From: Mesobacillus zeae
Lineage (GTDB): Bacteria > Bacillota > Bacilli > Bacillales > Cytobacillaceae
Length of the DNA stretch: 64,000 nucleotides
Reading direction: 5' to 3'
Assembly: GCF_003570705.1 (NCBI RefSeq)
Contig: NZ_QWVT01000015.1
Location: 124,001 to 188,000, forward strand
This document shows, piece after piece, positions 15,791-22,952 of this stretch. The notes under the pieces are model-generated. The model had not been told where the DNA came from, did not search any database, and worked only from the letters and a program-made list of their open reading frames with translations. The position numbers and the translations under genes are program-made. Position 1 is the stretch's first letter, and each line of letters starts with the position of its first letter.

Positions 15791-15935
15791 CGATTTTGTC
15801 GAATGTTGTCTAATTATGTAGTAATCTTGTAAAAACTTTTTAACATATATTCATAAATGAAATATTTAGTGGTACTATTATTATGTACATAAACGAGAAC
15901 AAGCGTTCCCAATTGAGGGTGGTGAAGTCGTTTTG

Positions 15936-16067
15936 ATGAGAGTGATTGAACAAGTATCGAACGAAAGTAACAACCAATTGGATATCAAAGATTTAATAGC
16001 CGCATTATTTGGAATAAATGTCGATTACCAAAAGATTTACGAAAACATAAAAGACACTGCTAATTAG
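15936..16067 (+). CDS. Small hypothetical phage protein
   Basis: 43 aa (MRVIEQVSNESNNQLDIKDLIAALFG...). GAGGGTGGTGAAG precedes it, and a TTG immediately before the ATG could also serve. It converges with the repressor gene and shares its terminator. It has no recognised domain. Confidence 0.45.
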   Translation: MRVIEQVSNESNNQLDIKDLIAALFGINVDYQKIYENIKDTAN

Positions 16068-16077
16068 TGTCTTTTTG
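16049..16077. terminator. Bidirectional terminator between small gene and repressor
   Basis: AAAGACACT and AGTGTCTTT pair around GCTAATT, with T residues on the plus strand and A residues upstream giving T on the minus strand. Confidence 0.65.
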
Positions 16078-16395
16078 TTTTTTCAATAAGATATTTAATA
16101 TTTCAATTGCTTTTTTTGCTTCCTCTTCGTCCAGTTCTTCTCCTCCCCACGTTAGTTTCTTCTCTTTTAATAATTCTTCCAGATCATACGTTTTTGTAAT
16201 TTCTCCATCAAAAAAATATGCCATCGGTACTTCATATACATCAGCCAGCAATCGTAATGTATCAAAACTTGGTTCTGTCAAATCTTTCTCGTATCTGCTC
16301 AATGATTTGTTGTTAATATTGGTCAATTTGGCTACATCCATTTGGTTAAGTTTTTTCTTCTCTCTTGCTCTGCGTAAGCGTTCTCCTACCGTCAT
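16060..16395 (-). CDS. XRE-family repressor (CI-like)
   Basis: 111 aa. N-terminal helix-turn-helix MTVGERLRRAREKKKLNQMDVAKLTNINNKSLSRYEKDLTEPSFDTL, shown by KLNQMDVAKL and NKSLSRYEKDL. The acidic C-terminal helix probably dimerises. There is no LexA-type peptidase domain, so induction would not be by simple autocleavage. It faces a divergent Cro-like gene across a 155-bp operator region, the classic lysogeny switch. The likely role is to keep the lytic promoter off. Confidence 0.82.
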   Translation of the reverse strand: MTVGERLRRAREKKKLNQMDVAKLTNINNKSLSRYEKDLTEPSFDTLRLLADVYEVPMAYFFDGEITKTYDLEELLKEKKLTWGGEELDEEEAKKAIEILNILLKKQKDTN

Positions 16396-16474
16396 ATCGC
16401 ATCACTCCTGAATATGAATATTATCATATCTAAAATAATAAGAAAATTATTTCTAAAAATAATCGATTTTTTTC

Positions 16475-16530
16475 TTGACGTCTAAGAAAATTAGATGTAA
16501 GATTTGGATATAAAATCTAAGAAAATTAGA
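16475..16530 (+). promoter_or_regulatory. Early lytic promoter with twin repressor operators
   Basis: TTGACG (16475-16480), N17, TAAGAT (16498-16503) forms a sigma-A promoter. TCTAAGAAAATTAGA occurs twice (16481-16495 and 16516-16530): a TCTAA-N5-TTAGA palindrome, one copy in the promoter spacer and one just downstream of the -10. Related half-sites lie at 16427-16460 on the repressor side. Binding by the adjacent XRE repressor is inferred. Confidence 0.65.
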
Positions 16531-16550
16531 AATCGGAGGTGAAACAAGTC

Positions 16551-16745
16551 ATGAGCACAAGCGAAAAATTAAAAAACTACATTAAAGAAAATGGGTTGAA
16601 ATATGGATTTGTTGCTGAAAAATCAGGGATTGACCCCAAAAAATTCTCGAGAATCATTAACGGTCAAACTAGATTGACTGTTGAAGAATTAGAGGTAATT
16701 TGTAAAAAGGGTCTTTCTGTTAGCCCGTCTCTTTTTTTAAAATAG
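16551..16745 (+). CDS. Cro-like XRE regulator
   Basis: 64 aa. The helix-turn-helix GFVAEKSGIDPKKFSRIING is clear. CGGAGGTG at 16534-16541 is well spaced for ATG 16551 and overlaps a GTG at 16539, so the ATG is chosen. It is the first gene of the rightward early operon and is controlled by the twin operators upstream. Confidence 0.7.
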   Translation: MSTSEKLKNYIKENGLKYGFVAEKSGIDPKKFSRIINGQTRLTVEELEVICKKGLSVSPSLFLK

Positions 16746-16791
16746 TGTTCTAACTTATTGAGATTATATCACGAAAATAAGGAGGAGGAAT

Positions 16792-16932
16792 ATGCAAATT
16801 TTTCTAAATGAGGAACAATCAAGAATTCTGATTGAAATTGCTTTGAAAGATTTGTTGCCGAAGGAATTGGAATTGATAAAAAAAGAGAAAGAGGCGGCTT
16901 TACAACAATCAAACGAGCGCAAAGGCGCATAA
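16792..16932 (+). CDS. Small helical phage protein
   Basis: 46 aa (MQIFLNEEQSRILIEIALKD...), amphipathic helix with Lys/Glu-rich end. GGAGGAGGAAT precedes the ATG, a very strong ribosome binding site. Function unknown. Confidence 0.6.
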   Translation: MQIFLNEEQSRILIEIALKDLLPKELELIKKEKEAALQQSNERKGA

Positions 16933-16970
16933 GGCACAAAAGATGACGAAATAGAGGGAGTGAAAAGGAA

Positions 16971-17219
16971 GTGGAACAGGAGATAATTGTTAAACGCAAT
17001 GATTACTACACTGAAACCGAAGATAGAAACATTTCTAAGCTAAAAATAGATTTTAGGAATATGCACTTCAGCACCTATGATACCTTTAGAAACTACCTCC
17101 ATATTCAAGTTGGAGAGTATGACGATTTAAACTTTTACCTGGAAATTTCGCCGTATGAAGCAGAGGAAATGTTTTTAGAATTAGCAGAAAAAGCAGGGAA
17201 AATTGCTAGAGGATTTTAA
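16971..17219 (+). CDS. Hypothetical early phage protein
   Basis: 82 aa, GTG start preceded by AAAAGGAA. Acidic, with no recognised motif. It sits in the early operon, between the switch and recombination genes. Confidence 0.5.
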   Translation: MEQEIIVKRNDYYTETEDRNISKLKIDFRNMHFSTYDTFRNYLHIQVGEYDDLNFYLEISPYEAEEMFLELAEKAGKIARGF

Positions 17220-17270
17220 CATCTAATGTCGCAGTACGATTCAAGTTGACATAAAAAGCGACAGAAAGGA
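17220..17270 (+). repeat. Gene-boundary element, copy 1
   Basis: After the stop: CGCAGTACGATTCAAGTTG, then GCGACAGAAAGG before the next start. TGTCGC and GCGACA can pair (6 bp) around the CGATTCAA box. It is one of eight similar junction sequences in this prophage and is nearly identical to copy 8 over CGCAGTnCGATTCAA. Confidence 0.55.
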
Positions 17271-17279
17271 ATGAAGGAA

Positions 17280-17513
17280 ATGGCTAATTTAGATGGATTT
17301 AAACGCAAGTTTATTGTACTTAAAATGAGTGAGTATGATTTATTATCAACTCCAACAGAGCGTAATCATCTAGCTTCAGTAGGTCGCAAGATTGCAAAAC
17401 GTAGAGAAGACGAAGGTAAAAAGCCTGTAAATGAGTATCTTGTAATTAATACAGATGAATCATATGCAGATGAAGTTATTGATATTTTAAAGCGTCATGG
17501 ACACTGGGGCTAA
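17280..17513 (+). CDS. Hypothetical early phage protein
   Basis: 77 aa (MANLDGFKRKFIVLKMSEYD...). GAAAGGAATGAAGG upstream allows ATG 17271 or 17280; I prefer 17280. The mixed alpha/beta pattern with GKKPVNEYLVINTDE resembles small phage proteins, but the family is not recognised. Confidence 0.55.
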   Translation: MANLDGFKRKFIVLKMSEYDLLSTPTERNHLASVGRKIAKRREDEGKKPVNEYLVINTDESYADEVIDILKRHGHWG

Positions 17514-17540
17514 TGCACAATTCGACTAAACAGTTTAATA
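17514..17540 (+). repeat. Gene-boundary element, copy 2
   Basis: TGCACAATTCGACTAAACAG directly follows the stop codon. It matches the CACAATYCGA core of copies 5 and 6. Confidence 0.5.
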
Positions 17541-17572
17541 CCTATTGAACCATATTAAAAGGAGTGATTTAA

Positions 17573-17686
17573 ATGAAAAACGATAGAGAATTATTAAGAG
17601 AAATCGGTTATGATGAAGAACTTTTAAATACTATGTCTAATGAAGATTGCGAAGCGGAAGTTAGTGAAATCCCATACAACGTTTAA
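17573..17686 (+). CDS. Small acidic phage protein
   Basis: 37 aa (MKNDRELLREIGYDEELLNT...), AAAGGAGTGATTTAA upstream. It is bracketed on both sides by gene-boundary elements (copies 2 and 3), as if it were a cassette. Function unknown. Confidence 0.5.
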   Translation: MKNDRELLREIGYDEELLNTMSNEDCEAEVSEIPYNV

Positions 17687-17722
17687 TGAACATTCCGACT
17701 ATGAAGCGAAGGAGGTTACCGA
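17687..17722 (+). repeat. Gene-boundary element, copy 3
   Basis: GAACATTCCGACTATGAAG then CGAAGGAGG, the latter serving as ribosome binding site of the next gene. Confidence 0.5.
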
Positions 17723-17989
17723 ATGATAATCAAACGAGATTTGTGGCAGCTCGAATTCATTTCCAACACCATCGACAGGATGATTCGCACGAACGACAAA
17801 GCGAGCAATAATCGTGCAGCAGAGGATTTGGATTATTCCCAAGGGATCAATTTCGGAATGAATATCGTAAACGGCGACTTAATCAAAATAAAAAAACGTT
17901 TAGATGAACAAATCGAACTTTTGAATAATAAGGCTGAATCTTCATACATGATTGATGATCTAACGTTCGAGGAGGTTGAAAGTGAATGA
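17723..17989 (+). CDS. Hypothetical early phage protein
   Basis: 88 aa, helical and charged, with GAAGGAGG upstream. It overlaps the start of the YqaI-like gene by 4 bases (ATGA), so the two are probably co-translated. Confidence 0.55.
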   Translation: MIIKRDLWQLEFISNTIDRMIRTNDKASNNRAAEDLDYSQGINFGMNIVNGDLIKIKKRLDEQIELLNNKAESSYMIDDLTFEEVESE

Positions 17990-18195
17990 GGGACCACCCA
18001 ACAATTGAACAAATTGAGCGCACCGGATACCCGAACATAGTCGCACAGCCGGAACATAACGGTACAGACTACTTTGGGGATGAAATACTTGTGGGTGATG
18101 ACATTGCCGAAGACGGTGGGGAGCTCATACTGCAGGATAACCTGGAGAAGTATTTAGCAGATGTGTATGGGTTTAAGTTTAAGACAGCAGAATAG
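17986..18195 (+). CDS. YqaI-like phage protein
   Basis: 69 aa. The C-terminal half (DYFGDEI...GGELILQDNLEKYLADVYGFKFKTAE) closely resembles YqaI of the B. subtilis skin element (FYGDE, GGEIILRENLERYL). It precedes recombination genes, as in skin. Molecular function unknown. Confidence 0.65.
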   Translation: MRDHPTIEQIERTGYPNIVAQPEHNGTDYFGDEILVGDDIAEDGGELILQDNLEKYLADVYGFKFKTAE

Positions 18196-18207
18196 GAGGC
18201 ATTAAGC

Positions 18208-18687
18208 GTGAGATTATATGAACTCTCAAATTCGTTCACTCAATTATTGGAAATGGCAGATGTCATGGACCCGGAAGTGTTTCAAGATACATTACAAAGT
18301 ATTGAAGAAGCAATTGAGGACAAAGCAGAGAACATGGCGAAATTGATTCGCTGCTTAGAAGCGGATGCCAAAGCAATCAAGGAAGAAGAACAAAGGCTTG
18401 CGGATCGTCGCAAAACGATTGAAAACCGTATTTCAAACGCAAAAGATTACCTACAGAATCAATTGGAGGTTGCTGGATTGGATAAGATTAAACGTCCCAC
18501 CGTTACCATATCAATCCAAAACAATCCTCCATCTGTATTCGTGAAGGACGAATCGTTAATACCTTCTCACTATATGGTACCAGTTGCTCCAAATCTTGAC
18601 AAGAAGGCGGTACTCCAATTCTTGAAAGAAGGCGGAGAAGTGCCTGGTTGTGAAATCCAACAGCTTAGGAGTGTGAGGATTAAATGA
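18208..18687 (+). CDS. Siphovirus Gp157-family protein
   Basis: 159 aa, GTG start after AGGAGG. It is a long coiled coil (about residues 25-95) ending in a conserved KIKRPTVTISIQNNPPSVFV segment typical of the Gp157 family. Members have been linked to phage resistance in Streptococcus; the mechanism is unclear. It lies next to the annealing protein gene, the usual neighbour. Confidence 0.8.
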   Translation: MRLYELSNSFTQLLEMADVMDPEVFQDTLQSIEEAIEDKAENMAKLIRCLEADAKAIKEEEQRLADRRKTIENRISNAKDYLQNQLEVAGLDKIKRPTVTISIQNNPPSVFVKDESLIPSHYMVPVAPNLDKKAVLQFLKEGGEVPGCEIQQLRSVRIK

Positions 18688-18818
18688 ACATTTACTTAAT
18701 CAATGGTAAACCTCACACATCCGTCTCTAATGGATTTCAACTCATAAGTGATTATGACTATTGCATGATGCTAGAACAAGGCGTAGAGCCTAGTTTGGAG
18801 GTTATAGACAATGATTGA
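18684..18818 (+). CDS. Small hypothetical phage protein
   Basis: 44 aa (MNIYLINGKPHTSVSNGFQ...). The start overlaps the Gp157 stop (ATGA) and its end overlaps the ERF gene start, consistent with tight translational coupling. No recognised domain. Confidence 0.5.
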   Translation: MNIYLINGKPHTSVSNGFQLISDYDYCMMLEQGVEPSLEVIDND

Positions 18819-19500
18819 ATTAAACATCTATCAAAAACTAATTGAAGTGAGAAAAGCTGTTCCATATCTAAAAAAAGAAGCTCAAGGTAAGCAATACAAC
18901 TATACCGGTTCATCTCAGGTACTATCCAGTGTTCGTGAAAAAATGGATGAATTAGGACTGCTGCTTATCCCTAGAATCATTAGTAAGCAAGTGTCCGAAT
19001 CTGCAATTGAATTTATTGGGGATAATGGTCATGTCACCAAGCGAACAATTACTTACTTTACTGAATTAGACCTTACGATGACGTGGGTAAATGCAGATAA
19101 GCCCGACGAAACAATTGAATGCCCTTGGTATGGTCAGGGTGTAGATATCGCAGGGGAAAAAGGTGTCGGGAAGGCCTTAACCTATGCAGAAAAATATTTC
19201 ATCCTAAAGCAATTTAACATTGCTACTGACAAAGATGATCCAGATGCCTTCCAAGAAAAAGCGGAACAGTATCGTAAACCTGAACCTATTACATCAAAAG
19301 AAATCGGATTATTAAAAACAAAGGTACTCGAATTTGCAACGCTAAGAGAGAAATCTGACACTGACGTTTACAAGGTTTTGGGTGTTGCGGATGTAACAGG
19401 ACTGTCCTCTAAAGAAGCGAAGGAAATCCTTGCTAAGCTGACAGGGTGGATTACATCAGCTACAAAAGAACTAGCAAAAAAAGAAAAGAAGGGGGCTTAA
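18811..19500 (+). CDS. erf: ERF-family single-strand DNA annealing protein
   Basis: 229 aa. MIELNIYQKLIEVRKAVPYLKKE, YNYTGSSQVLSSVREKM and GKALTYAEKYFILKQFNIAT are hallmarks of the ERF recombinase family (residues 1-150). Members anneal single strands during phage recombination and genome circularisation. The tail is lysine-rich. A nuclease partner is not adjacent, but a PDDEXK-like protein is encoded at 29306 and an SSB at 28088. Confidence 0.85.
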   Translation: MIELNIYQKLIEVRKAVPYLKKEAQGKQYNYTGSSQVLSSVREKMDELGLLLIPRIISKQVSESAIEFIGDNGHVTKRTITYFTELDLTMTWVNADKPDETIECPWYGQGVDIAGEKGVGKALTYAEKYFILKQFNIATDKDDPDAFQEKAEQYRKPEPITSKEIGLLKTKVLEFATLREKSDTDVYKVLGVADVTGLSSKEAKEILAKLTGWITSATKELAKKEKKGA

Positions 19501-19555
19501 TTGCCCTCTGTAGGTTCATATTTGACTGAAAATAACGCGGTAAGGGGGTATAAAA

Positions 19556-19696
19556 ATGTGCGATTGTTGGATGTGTAATATGTCAGAGAAAGAACACAAC
19601 GAGGGCATGATTGAGTACGAATATCAAGAGTATTGCAAGAAAACGGAAAATCCATTATCAAAGGATGAATGGTTAAAATCTTTACCGAGTACTTAA
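19556..19696 (+). CDS. Small Cys-motif phage protein
   Basis: 46 aa (MCDCWMCNMSEKEHNEG...), with C-x-C-x2-C at the N-terminus that might bind metal. AAGGGGGT lies upstream of the ATG. Function unknown. Confidence 0.5.
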   Translation: MCDCWMCNMSEKEHNEGMIEYEYQEYCKKTENPLSKDEWLKSLPST

Positions 19697-19733
19697 CGAA
19701 CAGTTCGAACCAAGTACGAAGGAGGTAACGCCA
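19697..19733 (+). repeat. Gene-boundary element, copy 4
   Basis: CGAACAGTTCGAACCAAGTA then CGAAGGAGG. TTCG and CGAA can pair as a hairpin whose 3' arm merges with the ribosome binding site of the next gene. Confidence 0.55.
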
Positions 19734-19847
19734 ATGGGCTATATCTTAACATGCTTTATCATATTTGTTCCAGCTGTCGGTGCGATGGCTGTACTCGAAT
19801 ACAAAGGGATAATAGGGCAGGAGGTAGATGTTAATGAGAGAAATTAA
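19734..19847 (+). CDS. Single-span small membrane protein
   Basis: 37 aa: MGYILTCFIIFVPAVGAMAVL is one transmembrane helix followed by a short polar tail. GAAGGAGGTAACGCCA precedes the ATG. It overlaps the next gene by 14 bases. Role unknown. Confidence 0.5.
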   Translation: MGYILTCFIIFVPAVGAMAVLEYKGIIGQEVDVNERN

Positions 19848-20214
19848 GTTTAAGGCAAGAATTATTGAAACAAACGAAGTATTTCCTGTATTGACTATTT
19901 GGAGTGATTCAGTTTGTTTGGATATGACAGACAGTAATAGAGAATGGGATACTCAAGTATTCAGCAAAGAGGATATCGAACTGCTCCAATACACTGGACT
20001 GAAAGACAAGAACGGCAAGGAGATTTACGAGGGGGATATTGTCGCGGGTGTGAATCGTCTTCACGAATGTAAAGTTGAACAAAATGTCCAATACTTAAAC
20101 GGATGCTTTATGTTTGGGAATTGGAACGCACACGAATTTTTTAATAAACATCAATTCATTGAAGTAATCAGCAACATATACGAAAATCCGGAACTCCTGG
20201 AGGTGCAGAAATGA
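19834..20214 (+). CDS. YopX-like phage protein (first copy)
   Basis: 126 aa. REIKFKARIIETNEV, LLQYTGLKDKNGKEIYEGDIV and the ending VISNIYENPELL match the YopX family found in SPbeta-like phages. AGGAGGTAGATGTTA supports ATG 19834. It forms a tandem pair with the next gene. Function unknown for the family. Confidence 0.82.
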   Translation: MREIKFKARIIETNEVFPVLTIWSDSVCLDMTDSNREWDTQVFSKEDIELLQYTGLKDKNGKEIYEGDIVAGVNRLHECKVEQNVQYLNGCFMFGNWNAHEFFNKHQFIEVISNIYENPELLEVQK

Positions 20215-20681
20215 GAGAGATTAAATTCAGGGCTTGGGATAATGTCAAAAACAAAATGTATTTTGTTGGCGAAAGTGATGAAGTGGTATTCTCTTTCGAT
20301 TCTAATGGGATAAATGCAACAGACATAATGGAACCAGAATATGAATTTAAAACACTCCATCATCTAAAGTACATGCAATACACCGGACTCAACGACAAAA
20401 ACGGTATCGGAATTTATGAACATGATATCATCCGTTTCACTTGGGAGACAGACAGCTGCTGGGGAGAATCCGGAACATATACAGGCTCTATTAGATTTGA
20501 TACAGGAGTTACTGAGGTTGTCTACATTTCAAGAGAGAATACAAGAAGTTACCCGGACAGGTCTTGGGAGCAATTGAACGAATCCGATGATATCAAATCA
20601 TTTGTTAGATGGACGGGTCTGGACAACATCGAAGTGATTGGCAACATATACGAAAACAAGGATCTCCTGGAGCAACCATGA
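20211..20681 (+). CDS. YopX-like phage protein (second copy)
   Basis: 156 aa, same family as the preceding gene: REIKFRAWDNVKNKMY, MQYTGLNDKNGIGIYEHDII and EVIGNIYENKDLLEQ. It overlaps the upstream gene by 4 bases. The tandem pair looks like a duplication or adjacent acquisition; the copies have diverged strongly between the conserved ends. Confidence 0.82.
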   Translation: MREIKFRAWDNVKNKMYFVGESDEVVFSFDSNGINATDIMEPEYEFKTLHHLKYMQYTGLNDKNGIGIYEHDIIRFTWETDSCWGESGTYTGSIRFDTGVTEVVYISRENTRSYPDRSWEQLNESDDIKSFVRWTGLDNIEVIGNIYENKDLLEQP

Positions 20682-20845
20682 ACCCCATCCCAATCAGGCG
20701 CAAAAACAGAACAGAAGCCGAAAAAGCCGTGACTGAGCTTATCAGTCGCGGCTGCGAAGTCATTGTACCAGTTACTGAAGTGAAAACATCATTACAAAAG
20801 TCTGTGGCTGTGGTTTATTTTGCGAAATTAAGGAAGGTGGAGTAA
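20678..20845 (+). CDS. Small hypothetical phage protein
   Basis: 55 aa (MNPIPIRRKNRTEAEKAV...VVYFAKLRKVE). The start overlaps the preceding stop by 4 bases (ATGA) and its end overlaps the next start by one base. No recognised domain. Confidence 0.5.
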   Translation: MNPIPIRRKNRTEAEKAVTELISRGCEVIVPVTEVKTSLQKSVAVVYFAKLRKVE

Positions 20846-21171
20846 TGGGGCCTGAACCTATCTCAATACCTGAACACTTCACGGTGGACTGGTACACGAA
20901 TCAGAAAGCACAACGTAAAACAGATGCGGAGATTGCGGAAGAATTGTTTGTTTCTTATGCCACCTTTGCCAAGTGGAAAAATCGTATCGGTTGGAAAGCT
21001 GGAGCAGGGCTAAAGTATTGCGGACGGAAAGTGCTGCCTGTCACGGATCGAGTAGCGGAGCTTTTCTCCAACAAGCTGAAACTGAAAGATATAGCAATGA
21101 CACTCGGCATATCTGAACCGACTGTCAGGAGTCATTTAAGAAGGGCAGGGCTAAAACGTGCTAACCCGTAA
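20845..21171 (+). CDS. Helix-turn-helix DNA-binding protein
   Basis: 108 aa with two HTH-like units: TDAEIAEELFVSYATFAKWKN (about residues 32-52) and LKDIAMTLGISEPTVRSHLR (about 79-98). This is a Trp/homeodomain-like tandem HTH typical of phage regulatory or terminase-small-like proteins. GAAGGTGG precedes the ATG. Confidence 0.6.
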   Translation: MGPEPISIPEHFTVDWYTNQKAQRKTDAEIAEELFVSYATFAKWKNRIGWKAGAGLKYCGRKVLPVTDRVAELFSNKLKLKDIAMTLGISEPTVRSHLRRAGLKRANP

Positions 21172-21547
21172 ATTGTACAAGTTGTACAGAAGACAAGGAT
21201 ATAATGACAAGCAAATTATGATTCTTGCAGACTGCACCAGACGTGATATAAGGCACGTTAGAGAAGCTTTCGAGAAAGAGATACCTAAACACCTTTTAGA
21301 CAAAGCAAAGGCACTAGGGCTAAGCAGTGATGCTGTAAAGTGGCGTATTAGCGTGAAGAAATGGAGTGCAGAGGAAGCGTGCACAATTCCGAAGCAGGAG
21401 AAAGCATTCACCATGGAAGAACTCAATAATGCCAAAGTGCATCCAGCTACAGTTTATAAGCGAATCGCTAGGGGGTGGAGTCGCGATCAAGCGCTAAACA
21501 CTCCTGGGAGAAGGGAAAAGAAACGCTGCCCATGTTGTGGGAAGTGA
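21158..21547 (+). CDS. HTH-like phage protein with C-terminal CxxC
   Basis: 129 aa, GTG start overlapping the previous gene by 14 bases. Basic, with HTH-like segments (QGYNDKQIMILADCTRRDIRHV and HPATVYKRIARGWSRDQAL) and a terminal CPCCGK. Probable DNA-binding protein; no family recognised. Confidence 0.5.
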   Translation: MLTRKLYKLYRRQGYNDKQIMILADCTRRDIRHVREAFEKEIPKHLLDKAKALGLSSDAVKWRISVKKWSAEEACTIPKQEKAFTMEELNNAKVHPATVYKRIARGWSRDQALNTPGRREKKRCPCCGK

Positions 21548-21585
21548 CGTGGTAGACAAAAAAGTGCAGTAAATGGGGTGAGTTT

Positions 21586-21897
21586 ATGAATCGCAAAGTT
21601 GCTTTACGAAAATTAAAAAATCATTGTATATGTTGCAACAAGTCTTTTGCGAAAGGTGATATATATTATCGCAAACGGGTTGTCTTTAAAGAATTCGGCG
21701 AGATTATTACTTATGAATATATCGTGTGCGCTCGCTGTAAATACGTAAATGAGCGTCAAAGCGAACGGCAAAAACGCTTTATAGATTCAGGGAAATGTCA
21801 TCATCCAATAACAGATACCATTTGGACAACAATAGCAGGAGAAGCTGTAAAGGAACCATCACATACAGAATGTTGTATCTGTGGAAAGCACGTTTAA
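21586..21897 (+). CDS. Cysteine-rich putative zinc protein
   Basis: 103 aa with three CxxC-type pairs: CICC (about residue 14), CARC (about 48) and CCICGKHV at the C-terminus, plus a His pair (CHH). This suggests one or two bound zinc ions. ATG follows GGGGTGAGTTT. Function unknown. Confidence 0.55.
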   Translation: MNRKVALRKLKNHCICCNKSFAKGDIYYRKRVVFKEFGEIITYEYIVCARCKYVNERQSERQKRFIDSGKCHHPITDTIWTTIAGEAVKEPSHTECCICGKHV

Positions 21898-21925
21898 TAC
21901 ACAATCCGAATAAAGTGCGCGACTT
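21898..21925 (+). repeat. Gene-boundary element, copy 5
   Basis: ACACAATCCGAATAAAGTG then CGCGAC, directly after a stop codon. Core identical to copy 6 over CACAATCCGAAT. Confidence 0.5.
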
Positions 21926-21963
21926 TCCATTCTCACACGTATTATATATTGAGAACAAAAGAA

Positions 21964-21995
21964 AAGAGTGCTCATGTACTCTACACAAGCACTCT
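21964..21995. terminator. Terminator between convergent genes
   Basis: AGAGTGCT and AGCACTCT pair, with A-rich left and T-rich right flanks. It overlaps the 3' end of the minus-strand gene and can end both transcripts. Confidence 0.55.
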
Positions 21996-22190
21996 TTCCC
22001 TCTTCTTTTTAGCTTTATGACGTTCGACTAACGCTTCATATTTTAAGCCTTTCTCAATCAATTCACTTAGTGCTTCATTGCGGTACTCGATTTCATTCTT
22101 AAAACGGTAATTTTGAACCTCGTTGTAAAGGTTTTCAGGAATTGAATAACAGAATGATAAGTTCTTACAGTTCTTTCTTTTGTGAGCCAT
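21981..22190 (-). CDS. Small ribbon-helix-helix-like regulator
   Basis: 69 aa. LSFCYSIPENLYNEVQNYRFKNEIEYRNEALSELIEKGL has a beta strand plus two-helix pattern of RHH repressors, with a basic tail (KAKKKRERVLV). AGGAGAG lies upstream. It is in a minus-strand pair with the XRE gene at 22293, inside the otherwise rightward early region. Confidence 0.5.
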   Translation of the reverse strand: MAHKRKNCKNLSFCYSIPENLYNEVQNYRFKNEIEYRNEALSELIEKGLKYEALVERHKAKKKRERVLV

Positions 22191-22292
22191 TTGGGGTACT
22201 CTCCTTTTTTAATAAGTTTGTGTAATACAAAAATACATAGGTGGTGAAATTATGCGTTGTCGTGATCCTTCATAAAACAATGTAATACATTA

Positions 22293-22511
22293 TTACTTTC
22301 CAAGTGCGAGTAGTTCATGAAGCTCAATATCAAGAGCGTGGCATAAAGTCTCCAGGGTGTCATAAGAAACATTATTGTTCTTGTTATTGTAAAACTTATC
22401 AAGTGTACGGCGGCTGATACTTAAACCTTTGTCATCAATAATCCGTTGAAGCTCCGATACACTCTTGATTCCTTTCTCAGCCATGACGATAGCGAGTCTG
22501 TTTCTAATCAT
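22293..22511 (-). CDS. XRE-family repressor of a second switch
   Basis: 72 aa, Cro/CI-type HTH: SVSELQRIIDDKGLSISRRTLDKFYN, then YDTLETLCHALDIELHELL (YozG-like). AAAGGTGAATAG lies upstream. It faces a divergent HTH gene over about 210 bases carrying inverted copies of a 10-bp motif, and an antirepressor gene follows. I infer a second regulatory switch. Confidence 0.75.
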   Translation of the reverse strand: MIRNRLAIVMAEKGIKSVSELQRIIDDKGLSISRRTLDKFYNNKNNNVSYDTLETLCHALDIELHELLALGK

Positions 22512-22568
22512 TTCTATTCACCTTTCTTTGTGTATGCGTAATTTTGACTTAATTATATAATTATTTAT

Positions 22569-22697
22569 CACCTTTGTAAAACATTTTATAACTTTTATAC
22601 GTTTATCTTATGCTTAAGGTTTCAAAAATTATACCTAAGTAGTAGATTATTCCTTGCTAAATTTACTACAAAGGTGTAAAATTTAATTATAAAGGTA
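22569..22697. promoter_or_regulatory. Operator region of the second switch
   Basis: CACCTTTGTA (22569-22578) and its exact inverted complement TACAAAGGTG (22667-22676) flank an AT-rich core, with a third variant TATAAAGGTA at 22688-22697. They lie between divergent XRE genes. Repressor binding is inferred from position and repetition. Confidence 0.55.
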
Positions 22698-22721
22698 GTA
22701 AACGGAAAAGGAGGTGCATCA

Positions 22722-22943
22722 ATGCCAATCCGTAACAACCTGAGAGTCCTGTTGGCTAAAGATGGTTTTCGATCTTTGCTCGAACTCTCGAAACAGCGCA
22801 GCATGAAAGAGTTTAAATACGCAAGACTTCTCCGATTCGCTAATCAACAACAAAACAAGCTTGATGGCGAATTAATCGAAGCACTTTGCAAAGAATTAAA
22901 TTGTGATTTGAAAGACATGCTTTATCTGGAAAAAGCAGAATAG
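22722..22943 (+). CDS. Cro-like HTH regulator
   Basis: 73 aa. NNLRVLLAKDGFRSLLELSKQRSMKEFKYARLLRFANQ and ALCKELNCDLKDMLYLEKAE follow the short XRE pattern of small Cro-like proteins. AAAAGGAGG precedes the ATG. It is divergent from the XRE repressor at 22293, with the Rha antirepressor next. Confidence 0.65.
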   Translation: MPIRNNLRVLLAKDGFRSLLELSKQRSMKEFKYARLLRFANQQQNKLDGELIEALCKELNCDLKDMLYLEKAE

Positions 22944-22952
22944 GAGGAATTT

